This document shows positions 51,401-59,340 of a stretch of DNA of 64,000 bases, piece after piece. The position numbers were made by a program, and so were the translations under genes. Positions within the stretch are counted from its first letter, which is position 1, and every line of letters starts with the position of its first letter. The notes beneath the pieces are model-generated. The model was given only the letters and a program-made list of their open reading frames with translations, did not search any database and had not been told where the DNA came from. The stretch comes from Bacteroidales bacterium (lineage in GTDB: Bacteria > Bacteroidota > Bacteroidia > Bacteroidales > UBA932), in NCBI GenBank assembly GCA_017477465.1, contig JAFUVU010000027.1, positions 1-64,000 of the forward strand. Reading direction: 5' to 3'.

Positions 51401-52410
51401 GAGAACCCATTCCGGAAAAAATGCGGACACAGATTTTCAAGCCTTTTGTCAAATATACTCCTCCATCCCAGGAATCCAACAGTTTTGGCATCGGCCTTTC
51501 TCTGGCCACGACACTCGCCGCGTTACACGACGGGTCCCTCACCCTTTCTCCAAAGACCGACTGCACCGAATTCGTTTTGTCGTTTCCTGTGAACCTGATT
51601 CCCGACACAAGGCAAGACAAGGATATCACCCCAGTCCGCGACCGTTCCGTCCCTACCCTAATGGTCGTGGAAGACAATCGAACGCTCTCAGAATATCTGC
51701 AAAACGCGTTAAAAGACAAATTCCAAATCGTATGCGCGCAAAGCGGAGAAGAAGCCCTTTCCATAATACGTCGGATGGGAGGAGCCGACCTTATCCTCAC
51801 GGACATCAACTTGCCCGGAATGGACGGCATCCAGCTTTGCCGGGAAATCAAAGCCTTGCGTACAACCCAAGAGATTCCCGTCATAACCATTTCCGCCATT
51901 ACGGATTCAGCGACAAAGTCACGCGCCATGACAGCAGGGGCCGCCATATTCGTCGAAAAGCCTTTCTCCTTAGATTTCTTGATTTCCTGCGTCCGTTCTG
52001 TCCTCAACAAGGAGCAGCAAGTAAGGGATAATGCCCTGGATACGTTCCTTCTCGCGACATCCCAGGCCAAACCAAGAAGCGGGGACGATGATTTCACCCG
52101 GCGTCTGGACGAAATAATCGACAGGAATATGGGAGATCCGGATTTTGGCAGCGCGCAGCTGGAGCAGGCCATGTCAATGAGCAGAAGCTCGCTCTCCAGA
52201 AAAATCAAAGCGGCTATGAACACCTCTCCCGGCGAATATATACGCCGTCGCCGGCTGGCCGTAGCAGCCCGCATGCTGGAGAATTCCTCCGTCAGAATCA
52301 GCGAGGTTTGCGATGCGGTCGGCTTTTCAACTGCTTCATATTTCTCAAAATGCTTCAAAGACACCTACGGCGTCCTACCGGCACAATACCAGAAAATGAA
52401 AAATCAATGA
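48499..52410 (+). CDS. Hybrid two-component system sensor/regulator (HTCS)
   Basis: The 1303-residue one-protein system should sense a glycan breakdown product in the periplasm and activate the PUL. Domain order: signal or anchor segment, two regulator-propeller blades (GRGGITALFEDSRGYIWAGS, NGRFWLATDEG), a Y_Y_Y domain, a membrane segment near 761-785 (PLAIILYLSMLAIVV), HisKA with the phospho-His in FFSNVIHEIKTPLT (~821), HATPase, a receiver with Asp in ILTDINLPGMDG (~1101), and an AraC-type HTH from ~1205. A TTG 15 bases earlier is in frame, but the ATG at 48499 fits the promoter better. Confidence 0.96.
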   Translation: MMRRTMLIWLMILLPAIAMAEEVPSFNAFTTLNNRTISGRGGITALFEDSRGYIWAGSSIGLERFDRTGSIHYGNKSLGMDFGQVHALEEDQDGNIWIGTDAGVSIYDYRMDRIRAFKCTTADGVSIHNKTNNILRGPDGRIWLSANNQGLFSYDPAQDKLTNYFMQGDSLTLPAGIRRFAFDKGGGFWISLYYAGFYHANATLDAIEEVKVQESEYFQGDNIDGIVCSPRQSHIVYLASARHGLCEVDTKNGTVREIIPSDGLSIPTCTFLESNSVIWMATSHGVFRYDFSSDTSTQISSEKKQAFSLHDDNVSTLIIDNEGGLWIGASNGNIDYSGPCQQIFHAITDFAGIPNNSFTVNGFAEDENGKLWITTNNAGLFTLDEDTADRAFPAAQLNQTLASPVFQGQNLYLRTDNGMLRYRNGHISPIYIAQSARDSRVFEIFKMSDGQILATNTQGLFRLASSPQALIQEEEFSGIFIRHLAEDRNGVLWLATDVSGVYTYDLGSRTITGHYMNAEDGFRKIAKILVDSHNRIWASAYNTGLYCFDPDKKQFVRETSFPSNHIIYSFVEDDNGRFWLATDEGLVCWNPQTKVSFCYGTREGLPVKAFWGDAYKTRNGDLCFGIDGGFLRFNPNRIKHDSKNTSIRLSKLTVGETDITPMDGSGILEENIALTKSLTLSSRQNSFGFSLSILRGSLEDNHIQCMLYPYEKQWRDISYDGLVYYYNIPPGEYKFRARTVGENLETHATSMPLKIRIRLPFWLSPLAIILYLSMLAIVVTFISRTLVSKARRKEQDKQEEIQKLQEQQTYEEKMRFFSNVIHEIKTPLTLIQTPLEHIISSNKVKDRQLQKDLSVIGNGADYINTLVKELLDFISVQQNGYVLEKKNLDLRESLRLSLSNFSELARKRGLTIKFDGPDTPVWIAADASALQKILNNLIHNAVKYAASYIHVILAQEDDKVVVRFANDGEPIPEKMRTQIFKPFVKYTPPSQESNSFGIGLSLATTLAALHDGSLTLSPKTDCTEFVLSFPVNLIPDTRQDKDITPVRDRSVPTLMVVEDNRTLSEYLQNALKDKFQIVCAQSGEEALSIIRRMGGADLILTDINLPGMDGIQLCREIKALRTTQEIPVITISAITDSATKSRAMTAGAAIFVEKPFSLDFLISCVRSVLNKEQQVRDNALDTFLLATSQAKPRSGDDDFTRRLDEIIDRNMGDPDFGSAQLEQAMSMSRSSLSRKIKAAMNTSPGEYIRRRRLAVAARMLENSSVRISEVCDAVGFSTASYFSKCFKDTYGVLPAQYQKMKNQ

Positions 52411-53516
52411 AACATATCCTTTCCCTCCTGTTAATCACGCTAAGCCTGCCGCTTGCTGCAACTAATGTCACGGTAGCCCCATTCGGAACCTTGTCCACAG
52501 GCGAGGCAGCCCACCTTTTCACCCTTACCAACCGGAGCGGCGCTTATATGACCCTTACAGACTACGGCGCCCGCATCGTCAGCATTCACGTCCCGGACCG
52601 TACGGGAAAGCTTGACGACGTGATCGTAGGATATGGGGATTTGGCTTCGTTCGAGAAAAAAGACCGCTTCATGGGCTGTACCATCGGCCGATATGCCAAT
52701 AGAATCGACCATGCAAGCTTCGAGCTGGACGGAAAGCGTTACGAGCTGGATGCAAACGAGCATTATGGCGGAGAACCCGTCCAATGCCATAGCGGACGCA
52801 AGGGAATCGACCGCTTTTTATGGGCCTATGAGCTCTTGCCTGGCGGCGTGCGCTTTACACGGACCAGTCCCGACGGAGAAGGCGGCTTTCCAGGAAACCT
52901 TGACCTCAGCGTCAGTTTTTACTGGACCGAGGACAACGTCTGCAGGATTGAATACAAAGCAGTTACCGATGCGCCGACAGTGGTCAGCCTGTCCAATCAC
53001 TCCTATTTTAACCTCAAGGGTGCCGACGGCGGCTATGTCATGGACCATCGGCTCACAGTAAGGGCCGATTCATGCATTCAGAACAACACGCATCTGTGTC
53101 CGGACTTAGTGCTTCCGGTGGAAGGAACTCCTTTCGATTTCCGCACCCCGCACCGCGTGGACTATCGTATCGACCAAAGTTCCCGCCAACTGGAAATCAT
53201 GCACGGAATGTCGGCCTGCTGGGTGCTGGACGGATATGACGGTTCCCTGCGACAGGTTGCAAGCTTATATGAGCCCCGAAGCGGACGCGTCGTAGAAACC
53301 TGGACAACGGAGCCGGCGCTGCTTACATACACGGCGCGCTTTTTCCATGAGGGCATGATAGGGAAATACGGGCCGCTGGAAAAATTCGGAGGGATGCTTC
53401 TTGAGACCATCCATTTCCCGGATTCTCCCAACCAGCCGCGCTTCCCCTCAACCGTTCTCAGGCCGGGGGAAACTTATTCTTCAATAACGGAGTGGCATTT
53501 CTCCGTCTTACCCTAA
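52407..53516 (+). CDS. galM: Aldose 1-epimerase, exported
   Basis: GalM interconverts alpha and beta anomers of aldoses. The 369-residue protein has a signal peptide (MKHILSLLLITLSLPLAA) and family motifs CTIGRYANRI, VSLSNHSYFNLKG (His) and GTPFDFRTPHRVD. Export suggests it acts on sugars released by the PUL glycosidases. Its ATG overlaps the HTCS stop by four bases, and its last 9 bases overlap the convergent lpdA gene. The longer open frame upstream is inside the HTCS gene and is not used. Confidence 0.92.
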   Translation: MKHILSLLLITLSLPLAATNVTVAPFGTLSTGEAAHLFTLTNRSGAYMTLTDYGARIVSIHVPDRTGKLDDVIVGYGDLASFEKKDRFMGCTIGRYANRIDHASFELDGKRYELDANEHYGGEPVQCHSGRKGIDRFLWAYELLPGGVRFTRTSPDGEGGFPGNLDLSVSFYWTEDNVCRIEYKAVTDAPTVVSLSNHSYFNLKGADGGYVMDHRLTVRADSCIQNNTHLCPDLVLPVEGTPFDFRTPHRVDYRIDQSSRQLEIMHGMSACWVLDGYDGSLRQVASLYEPRSGRVVETWTTEPALLTYTARFFHEGMIGKYGPLEKFGGMLLETIHFPDSPNQPRFPSTVLRPGETYSSITEWHFSVLP

Positions 53517-54848
53517 CGACAAAGTTTCCTTAAGGATTTCGGACACTGTCGGGTGGGGGTAAACCACCTCCAGAAGCTCTTTCACCGAGAGGCCGCGGGA
53601 TATTGCCATTGCCGCCGAAAGGATTATCTCCGAGCAAGGATTGCCGAGCATGTGGACGCCGAGGACTTTGTCATCGGGGCCGACGAGCACTTTGCACAGC
53701 CCTTCGCCGCGTTCGTTCTCGGCCACGAAGCGGCCTGAATATGCCATGGGAAGCTTGAGGACTTTGACATCGGCCCCAGCTTCTTGCTCCGTAATGCCGA
53801 CGCCGGCGACTTCCGGATTGGTGTAAACGATGCCGGGAATGGCGTTGTAGGACATTGTAGCGGGGATTCCAAGCATATTGCTTACTGCGACTTCCGCCTC
53901 GTGCGAAGCAGTGTGCGCAAGCATCGAGAAGGCAGTGACGTCGCCTGCGGCATATACGCCGGGGACAGATGTCTCCATCTTTTCATTAACCTTGATGCCG
54001 CGTTCCATAGCTACGCCGATGTTTTCCAGCCCGAAGCCGCGGATATTGGCCCTGCGCCCCACAGAAAGAAGGATTTTGTCACCCTGGGCACGGCAGATTT
54101 CGCCTTCGGGCGTCTCATACACCACCTCATTCCCTTCGATGGCGGTCACCTTGCAACTGAGGTGGAACTGCACGCCTTTCTTTGCATATTGAGCCTGCAG
54201 CATGGCCGATATTTCATCGTCCATCGGCCCCAGAATCTTGGGAAGCATTTCTATTACAGTAACTTCCGTTCCTATCGAGTTGAAGAAGCTGGCGAACTCC
54301 ATGCCGATTACTCCGCCGCCGATAACGACGAGCTTGGAAGGGACTTCGGCGAGCGAGAGTATCTCCCTGTTGGTGACAACCGCGTCACTGTCAGCAAGGC
54401 CGGGGATGGGCGGCACGGATGCCTCCGAGCCGGTGCAGATGAGGATTTTCTCCGCCTCGTAGGTGTTTTCGCCAGCCTTGATGCTGAAGCCTCCGTCAAT
54501 TGCGCCTTCTATGCAGGCCTTTTCGCGGATTACTTCAACGGCCGCGTTGCGCATACGTACTTTTACGCCGCCGACGAGTTTCTTGACCACTTTGTCTTTG
54601 CGCTTCATCACCGAGGCGAAATCCAGCGTTGCATCGGCCACATTTACGCCGTAGCGGTCCGCGTGGTTGGCCTGATCAAGCATTTTTGCGCTGTACAGAA
54701 GGGTTTTAGTGGGGATGCAGCCTTCATTGAGGCAGACACCGCCGAGCTCGCGCATTTCGAACAGGACTACGGACATGCCGCCTTTTGCGGCTTTCTCTGC
54801 GGCCACATATCCGGCAGGGCCTCCGCCGATAATTGCAAGAGAGTACAT
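53508..54848 (-). CDS. lpdA: Dihydrolipoyl dehydrogenase
   Basis: LpdA (E3) reoxidises dihydrolipoamide with NAD+ in 2-oxoacid dehydrogenase or glycine cleavage complexes. The 446-residue flavoprotein has FAD-binding IIGGGPAGYVAAEKA, the redox disulfide C39/C44 in GGVCLNEGCIPTK, the NAD site VIGGGVIGMEFASFF, and a C-terminal active-site region VVYPHPTVSEIL. It is somewhat shorter than E. coli Lpd (474). A degenerate -7 box TATCTTCG is at 54870-54877. No other complex subunits lie nearby. Confidence 0.94.
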   Translation of the reverse strand: MYSLAIIGGGPAGYVAAEKAAKGGMSVVLFEMRELGGVCLNEGCIPTKTLLYSAKMLDQANHADRYGVNVADATLDFASVMKRKDKVVKKLVGGVKVRMRNAAVEVIREKACIEGAIDGGFSIKAGENTYEAEKILICTGSEASVPPIPGLADSDAVVTNREILSLAEVPSKLVVIGGGVIGMEFASFFNSIGTEVTVIEMLPKILGPMDDEISAMLQAQYAKKGVQFHLSCKVTAIEGNEVVYETPEGEICRAQGDKILLSVGRRANIRGFGLENIGVAMERGIKVNEKMETSVPGVYAAGDVTAFSMLAHTASHEAEVAVSNMLGIPATMSYNAIPGIVYTNPEVAGVGITEQEAGADVKVLKLPMAYSGRFVAENERGEGLCKVLVGPDDKVLGVHMLGNPCSEIILSAAMAISRGLSVKELLEVVYPHPTVSEILKETLSLG

Positions 54849-54869
54849 AAGACAGTTTTAATGTTCTTA

Positions 54870-54877
54870 CGAAGATA
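54870..54877 (-). promoter_or_regulatory. Possible -7 box for lpdA
   Basis: Minus strand TATCTTCG, one mismatch to TAnnTTTG, 21 bases before the start. Confidence 0.35.
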
Positions 54878-54900
54878 GTGAAAATTAAAGAAAAAAAGAC

Positions 54901-54908
54901 TACATTTG
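54901..54908 (+). promoter_or_regulatory. -7 box for the 54925 operon
   Basis: TACATTTG, 16 bases before the ATG at 54925. Confidence 0.6.
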
Positions 54909-54924
54909 TATAAAATTATAAGCT

Positions 54925-55350
54925 ATGGCAAGACCAGGAAAAGCAATCGGGTTGTCCATCACCCTTATCGTTCTCGCAGTCCTCGCGGGCTTCTTATACT
55001 TCAAATTCTTCTGGGTATTCTCCGACGGCACAAAAACCGGCGAACTCAATTCCCTCACCTACACCGGCTATGTATTCAAAACATATGAAGGCGAAATGAT
55101 TCTCACCGGCTACGGCAGCAAAAACGCTGCAGGAACCGTCCAGTCCAAAACCTTCAAATTCTCAGTATCGGACAAAGCAGTAGCCGAGAAACTAACCCAG
55201 ATGACAGGCCTCCGCGTTACCGTTCACTACAAGGAATACAAAGGCGCACTCCCCTGGCGCGGCTATGAAAAGTCAATAGTGGACCGCGTAGAAGAAGAGC
55301 CCGTAACAAACAGTACGCAATCCTCAACAGAAGATCCGTTTTTCCTCTAA
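54925..55350 (+). CDS. Small inner-membrane protein of Bacteroidota
   Basis: The 141-residue protein has one N-terminal membrane segment (IGLSITLIVLAVLAGFLYFKFFW) and a soluble domain starting FSDGTKTGELNSLTYTGYVFKTYEGEM. This pattern is conserved in Bacteroidota, where it is often wrongly labelled 6-phosphogluconate dehydrogenase; nothing here supports such an activity. The function is unknown. It lies 6 bases before the DPP-IV-type peptidase gene, so both are probably co-transcribed from the -7 box at 54901-54908. Confidence 0.8.
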   Translation: MARPGKAIGLSITLIVLAVLAGFLYFKFFWVFSDGTKTGELNSLTYTGYVFKTYEGEMILTGYGSKNAAGTVQSKTFKFSVSDKAVAEKLTQMTGLRVTVHYKEYKGALPWRGYEKSIVDRVEEEPVTNSTQSSTEDPFFL

Positions 55351-55356
55351 TCGACA

Positions 55357-57384
55357 ATGAAACAATTACTTACAGCCACAAGCGCAATTCTTCTCGCCTG
55401 TGGCTTCGCTTTAGCGCAAAACCGCGTCATTGACACCCGCCCCGCCCATGCAGGCAAAGACCTCAGCATGGAGGAAGCCATTTACAAAGGTGCGGGATAC
55501 GCCCGCGCATCGGCCGCTTGGACAGGCTCGGAGACCTTCTTCCTGGCAAAAGGCCCGGGAGAGTTCTTCCAAGGGTCCGTAAACAGCTCAGAATTGGAAA
55601 CTTACAAGCCCTCGCAGCGCATCGACGATAATTTCGACCGCGGCGCTGCCGGCTATGGAGTGCGCCTACAGGGCAATTCCATCATGGGAGAAAAGGACGG
55701 AAAAGAATTCCCCATCGGCCTTTCCGAGGACAGAAATATAGTTTACGGCGGCACGATGATGCGCAATGAGTTCGGCTTCTCTCAGGGCTATCTCTGGGCT
55801 CCGGACGGCCGAAAGCTGGCCTTTTACAAAAAGGACCAGTCCGGCGTCACCGATTTCCCGCTTCTTGACATCACCACCCGCACAGGCTCCCTGGAACTGC
55901 TGAAATATCCAATGAACGGCATGACCAGCGAAAAGCTCCAGGTTGGCGTATATGACTTCGAGAACGGCAGCACGGTATGGCTGCAGGTCACGGATTTCAC
56001 CGAGGAGCGCTACATCACCAATCTCGCATGGAGCCCCGACGGGAAATACATCTACGCCCAGGTGGTAGATCGCAGCCAGCATCATCTGAACCTCAATCAG
56101 TACAGAGTCAGCGACGGTTCCCTGGTGCGCATAATCCTCGAAGAGGACAACAGCGCCTGGATTGAGCCGCTTGACCCTATCCGCTTCATCAAAGACCGCA
56201 GCGACGTCTTCATCTACCGCACCGACAATCGCGACGGCTACCGCAATCTCTATCTTGCAGACACCCTAGGCACCGTGCGCCGCCTAACCGGCGTTCCTGC
56301 CGATGTCAGCTACGCAGGCAACGACGGCAGTTTCGTGTATTATACATCGGCCCAAATCTCCCCTGTCGAGAATCACCTTTTCAAGATTTCTGTCAAGCTG
56401 CCTAAGCGCCATGCGGTGAATAAGGCCCGTATCGGCAAGCCTGTGCAGCTAACGCGCGGCCGCGGATGGCACAATATCCAGCTGAACAGCGCCTGCACAT
56501 GGTTCATCGACAGGAATTCGAACCTGAATCTCCCTGCCGAGGTAAGCCTCTGCTCCACTGACGGCAAAATCGTAAGGGAACTTGCAAAGGTCGAAGACCC
56601 GCTAAAAGATTACGCTTCATGCAAGGTCGAGCTTGGCACAGTACCGTCGGCCGACGGCAAATACGAGAATTTCTACCGCCTGATTTACCCGAAGGACTTT
56701 GACCCGTCCAAGAAATATCCCGTGATTCTTTACGTTTACGGAGGTCCGCACAGCCAGATGGTTCAGGACAGTTGGCTCGGGAATATCCGCATGTGGGAAA
56801 TGCTGATGGCACAGAAAGGCTACCTGGTGTATATCCAGGACAATCGCGGCACGGAGAACCGCGGCGCCGCCTTTGAAAAGGCCATCAACCGACGCTGCGG
56901 CCAGGAAGAGATGAAAGACCAGATGGTGGGAATCGACCGGCTCCGCAGTCTTCCCTACGTGGACGGCAGCCGAATCGGCGTACACGGCTGGTCTTACGGA
57001 GGCTTCATGACGATTTCCCTCATGACCAGCTACCCCGACGTATTCAAAGTAGGCGTTGCCGGTGGCCCCGTAATCGACTGGAAATGGTATGAAATAATGT
57101 ACGGCGAGCGCTACATGGACACCCCCGAGACCAATCCCGAAGGCTTCGCAGCCACTTCACTCATAGAAAAGGCCGATAAGCTCAAAGGCAAACTTCTGAT
57201 CTGTCAGGGCGCAGTGGACGACACTGTGGTCTGGGAACACAGCCTCAGCTTCATCCAGCGCTGCATCGACCTTGAGATTCCGGTAGATTATTTCCCCTAC
57301 CCCGTTGCCCAGCACAACGTCTTCGGCCGTAACCGCATCCACCTGATGGACAAGGTAACGCAATATTTTGAAGATTACCTGTAA
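55357..57384 (+). CDS. S9-family dipeptidyl peptidase (DPP-IV-like)
   Basis: The 675-residue enzyme has a signal peptide (LLTATSAILLACGFALA) and should release N-terminal dipeptides in the periplasm. A beta-propeller N-terminal domain (about 60-440) precedes the alpha/beta hydrolase domain. The catalytic triad is visible: Ser in GWSYGGFM near 545, Asp in GAVDDTVVW near 620, His in AQHNVFG near 652. The oxyanion-region YGGPHSQMVQ is also present. The double-Glu motif of classical DPP-IV is not obvious, so exact specificity is open. Confidence 0.92.
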   Translation: MKQLLTATSAILLACGFALAQNRVIDTRPAHAGKDLSMEEAIYKGAGYARASAAWTGSETFFLAKGPGEFFQGSVNSSELETYKPSQRIDDNFDRGAAGYGVRLQGNSIMGEKDGKEFPIGLSEDRNIVYGGTMMRNEFGFSQGYLWAPDGRKLAFYKKDQSGVTDFPLLDITTRTGSLELLKYPMNGMTSEKLQVGVYDFENGSTVWLQVTDFTEERYITNLAWSPDGKYIYAQVVDRSQHHLNLNQYRVSDGSLVRIILEEDNSAWIEPLDPIRFIKDRSDVFIYRTDNRDGYRNLYLADTLGTVRRLTGVPADVSYAGNDGSFVYYTSAQISPVENHLFKISVKLPKRHAVNKARIGKPVQLTRGRGWHNIQLNSACTWFIDRNSNLNLPAEVSLCSTDGKIVRELAKVEDPLKDYASCKVELGTVPSADGKYENFYRLIYPKDFDPSKKYPVILYVYGGPHSQMVQDSWLGNIRMWEMLMAQKGYLVYIQDNRGTENRGAAFEKAINRRCGQEEMKDQMVGIDRLRSLPYVDGSRIGVHGWSYGGFMTISLMTSYPDVFKVGVAGGPVIDWKWYEIMYGERYMDTPETNPEGFAATSLIEKADKLKGKLLICQGAVDDTVVWEHSLSFIQRCIDLEIPVDYFPYPVAQHNVFGRNRIHLMDKVTQYFEDYL

Positions 57385-57399
57385 AGTACAGCAAAAAAA

Positions 57400-57431
57400 T
57401 TTGGAGCATCCAATTTTTATCTGTATATTTG
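57400..57431 (+). promoter_or_regulatory. Promoter of the tRNA-Val gene
   Basis: TTTG (57400-57403), 20-base spacer, then TATATTTG (57424-57431): a full Bacteroidetes promoter 10 bases before the tRNA. Confidence 0.8.
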
Positions 57432-57441
57432 CAGTCCTTTT

Positions 57442-57516
57442 GAGGGCATAGCTCAGTTGGTTTAGAGCGCTTGCTTGACAGGCAAGAGGTCCGCAGTTCA
57501 AATCTGCGTGTCCTCA
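57442..57516 (+). tRNA. tRNA-Val (GAC)
   Basis: Acceptor GAGGGCA pairs with TGTCCTC (one G-T pair), discriminator A. The D arm GCTCAGTTGGTTTAGAGC, anticodon arm CTTGC-TTGACAG-GCAAG and T arm CGCAG-TTCAAAT-CTGCG are all present. The anticodon is GAC. The 3' CCA is not encoded. Confidence 0.95.
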
Positions 57517-57522
57517 CAAAAG

Positions 57523-57567
57523 AAAAAAGTGTTTGATTCTGCATCACCAGTTTCAAACACTTTTTTT
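57523..57567 (+). terminator. Terminator of tRNA-Val
   Basis: Arms 57523-57536 and 57553-57566 form a perfect 14-bp stem ending in a run of seven Ts. Confidence 0.9.
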
Positions 57568-57570
57568 GTG

Positions 57571-57615
57571 CAAAAAACCGGCCCCAAAATCACTTCTGAA
57601 GACCGGCTTTTTGAC
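57571..57615. terminator. Imperfect hairpin after tRNA-Val terminator
   Basis: CAAAAAACCGGCC near 57571 pairs with GACCGGCTTTTTG near 57601 with two mismatches, a second terminator-like hairpin between tRNA-Val and the H1-like gene. Confidence 0.5.
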
Positions 57616-57658
57616 GTGTACTAAAACCTAAACCTACTATAAAGATGCAGAAAAAAAG

Positions 57659-57700
57659 AAAATGTTGCAGAAAAAGTGAATTTTCTGCAACATTTTTTTT
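57659..57700. terminator. Bidirectional terminator downstream of the H1-like gene
   Basis: Arms 57659-57674 and 57681-57696 form a perfect 16-bp stem with loop AGTGAA. Ts follow on the plus strand, and on the minus strand the stem runs into CTTTTTTTC, so it can end transcription both ways. Confidence 0.88.
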
Positions 57701-57718
57701 AAAAATCTAGTGTAATGC

Positions 57719-57892
57719 TTATTTTGCAGCGTCCACGGAGATTTTGCGGAATTCCTTGAGGTCTTTCATAAGAGCAAGGGCGGCTTTACGGGCGCGGGCA
57801 CCTGCTGCTTTGTTACCTTTTGCTACCTGGGCTTCTGCATTCTTTGCGAAGTCTGCGAATTCGGCATTGATTTTTTCTACAAGCTCTTTCAT
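57719..57892 (-). CDS. Histone H1-like small basic protein (Hc1 type)
   Basis: The 57-residue protein starts MKELVEKINAEFADFAKNA and continues GNKAAGARARKAAL and LKEFRKISVDAAK. It matches the short Hc1/H1-like proteins found across Bacteroidota, which are thought to bind DNA as nucleoid proteins. It is rich in Lys and Ala and should be helical. The gene stands alone between a strong terminator and the pth gene. No convincing -7 box was found; TAACTTGC on the minus strand near 57950 is a weak candidate. Confidence 0.85.
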   Translation of the reverse strand: MKELVEKINAEFADFAKNAEAQVAKGNKAAGARARKAALALMKDLKEFRKISVDAAK

Positions 57893-57990
57893 AATGGTTT
57901 GTGTTTTATTGGTTCGTTAAACGTTATGTGTCAAACTTTTGTGCAAGTTAGCACAAAAAAAACAAAAAGCAAAAAGATTTTCAGAAAAAA

Positions 57991-58623
57991 TTAAATTTCA
58001 GGCACTTCGCTATTACTTTTAAGATTATCGCCCGGCTTTTCTTCGGCCTTCTTTGCCTTCGGTTTTGTATTCAGCGTATTCATCGCCCTTGCAACGCCAA
58101 TGGTAGAAATGTCCTTTATCCCCTGTATCACGCGGGCTGCGAGTTCCGGAATGGCGGCCTTCTCTTCTGCCGACAAATCGCCAAGAACGTAGTCAATCTG
58201 CCCGCCGCGGGAGAACTGGTTGCCGATGCCAAGCCTGATGCGGGTCCAGCGGTCCGTTTCCAACTTTGTGGTGATATCCTCAAGGCCGTTGTGGCCACCT
58301 GCCGATCCGCCTGTACGCATACGGATGGTGCCGAAGGGAAGATTCAGATCGTCCGATATGACAATTAGCTGCTCCATCGGCAGATTGAGCTTTTGCATCC
58401 AGTAGCGCACTGCGCTGCCGCTGAGATTCATGTATGTGGACGGCTTCAGGAGGATGAACCATCGGCCTTTGAAGGAGACTTCTGCTATTGAGCCATAGCG
58501 GTCGGTCTTGAAAAGGACATTGGATGCCTGAGCCCAGGCATCCAATACCATAAATCCCATGTTGTGCCGGGTGTTGGCGTACTCTGCGCCTATATTGCCC
58601 AGCCCTACAACAAGGTAGTCCAT
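57991..58623 (-). CDS. pth: Peptidyl-tRNA hydrolase
   Basis: Pth releases tRNA from peptidyl-tRNAs that drop off ribosomes. The 210-residue protein has N10 and catalytic H20 in VVGLGNIGAEYANTRHNMG and DDLNLPFGTIRMRTGGSAGGHNGL. The C-terminal ~22 residues (KPKAKKAEEKPGDN...) are a charged tail beyond the usual ~190 residues. It follows rplY by two bases; the rplY-pth pairing is common in bacteria. Confidence 0.96.
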   Translation of the reverse strand: MDYLVVGLGNIGAEYANTRHNMGFMVLDAWAQASNVLFKTDRYGSIAEVSFKGRWFILLKPSTYMNLSGSAVRYWMQKLNLPMEQLIVISDDLNLPFGTIRMRTGGSAGGHNGLEDITTKLETDRWTRIRLGIGNQFSRGGQIDYVLGDLSAEEKAAIPELAARVIQGIKDISTIGVARAMNTLNTKPKAKKAEEKPGDNLKSNSEVPEI

Positions 58624-58625
58624 CT

Positions 58626-59210
58626 TTAGGCGTTCTTAGCGGCTTCCGCTGCTGCCTGCTGCATGGCGCGGGTAGTCTTGACGGAGCAGATGATGGTGTT
58701 CTTGTCGGAGACAATCTGGAGACCTTCGAATTTGAGGTCGCCTGCTACCATTCTCTTGTCCAGTTCCAGCGGGGTGACATCGATGTCGAGCTGATCCGGA
58801 AGGTCTTTCATGAGAGCGCAAACCTTGAGGCTGCGAGCGCTCTGGGTGAACTTACCGCCAGCCTGAACACCCTTGGGGTGACCGGTGATGTTAAGCGGAA
58901 CGCTGATTACGATATGCTTTGTTTCGTTGACGGCGAGGAAATCCACGTGGAGGCAGTTGTCTTCTACGGGATGCCACTGGCACTCGTGAGCGACGGCGGT
59001 GTAGATTTTACCGTTCAGATCCAGGTCAACAATATAGGAACAGGGGGTGTGAGTGAGCCCTTTGAGTTCTTTTTCGTTAACTGTGAAGAGGATGTTGTCG
59101 ATACCCTGACCATACAGGTTGCAGGGAACCAGACCCTGACGGCGGAAGGCTTTCAGAACTGCCTTGTTGCCTTTTTGGCGGATTTCGCCTTTAAGAGCAA
59201 AATGCTTCAT
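58626..59210 (-). CDS. rplY: Ribosomal protein L25/Ctc
   Basis: L25 binds 5S rRNA in the large subunit. The 194-residue form is the long Ctc type with an N-terminal L25 domain (FALKGEIRQKGNKAVLKAFRRQGLVPCNLYG) and a C-terminal TL5 domain (ISVPLNITGHPKGVQAGGKF). It ends in an Ala-rich tail. It heads the rplY-pth operon with a full promoter at 59299-59329 and a leader of about 85 bases that contains a hairpin. Confidence 0.95.
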   Translation of the reverse strand: MKHFALKGEIRQKGNKAVLKAFRRQGLVPCNLYGQGIDNILFTVNEKELKGLTHTPCSYIVDLDLNGKIYTAVAHECQWHPVEDNCLHVDFLAVNETKHIVISVPLNITGHPKGVQAGGKFTQSARSLKVCALMKDLPDQLDIDVTPLELDKRMVAGDLKFEGLQIVSDKNTIICSVKTTRAMQQAAAEAAKNA

Positions 59211-59266
59211 TGTTTGTTTTTGTTTAAAATGTGTTACTCAGTGCGATTTTTCACGCACCCCATTGC

Positions 59267-59290
59267 ACCAAAAAACCTTTGCGGCTTTTT
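59267..59290 (-). promoter_or_regulatory. Hairpin with T-run at the start of the rplY leader
   Basis: On the minus strand AAAAAAGCC pairs with GGTTTTTT with one bulged base, immediately after the predicted transcription start. It could be a leader attenuator or autoregulatory site; the structure is short and AT-rich. Confidence 0.4.
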
Positions 59291-59298
59291 TAAGCGCG

Positions 59299-59329
59299 CA
59301 AAGGTAATCAAAATTTTTGGAATTGCAAA
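59299..59329 (-). promoter_or_regulatory. Promoter of rplY-pth
   Basis: On the minus strand TTTG (59326-59329), 19-base spacer, TACCTTTG (59299-59306). Confidence 0.8.
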
Positions 59330-59340
59330 GAGTCTTACAA

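Noticed and set aside
52308-52406. Earlier start of galM
   Set aside because: The extension lies inside the HTCS AraC-type domain; the ATG at 52407 gives a good signal peptide and a four-base overlap.
54925-55350. 6-phosphogluconate dehydrogenase
   Set aside because: A label sometimes given to this small membrane protein family, but the protein is too short and lacks any Rossmann motif.
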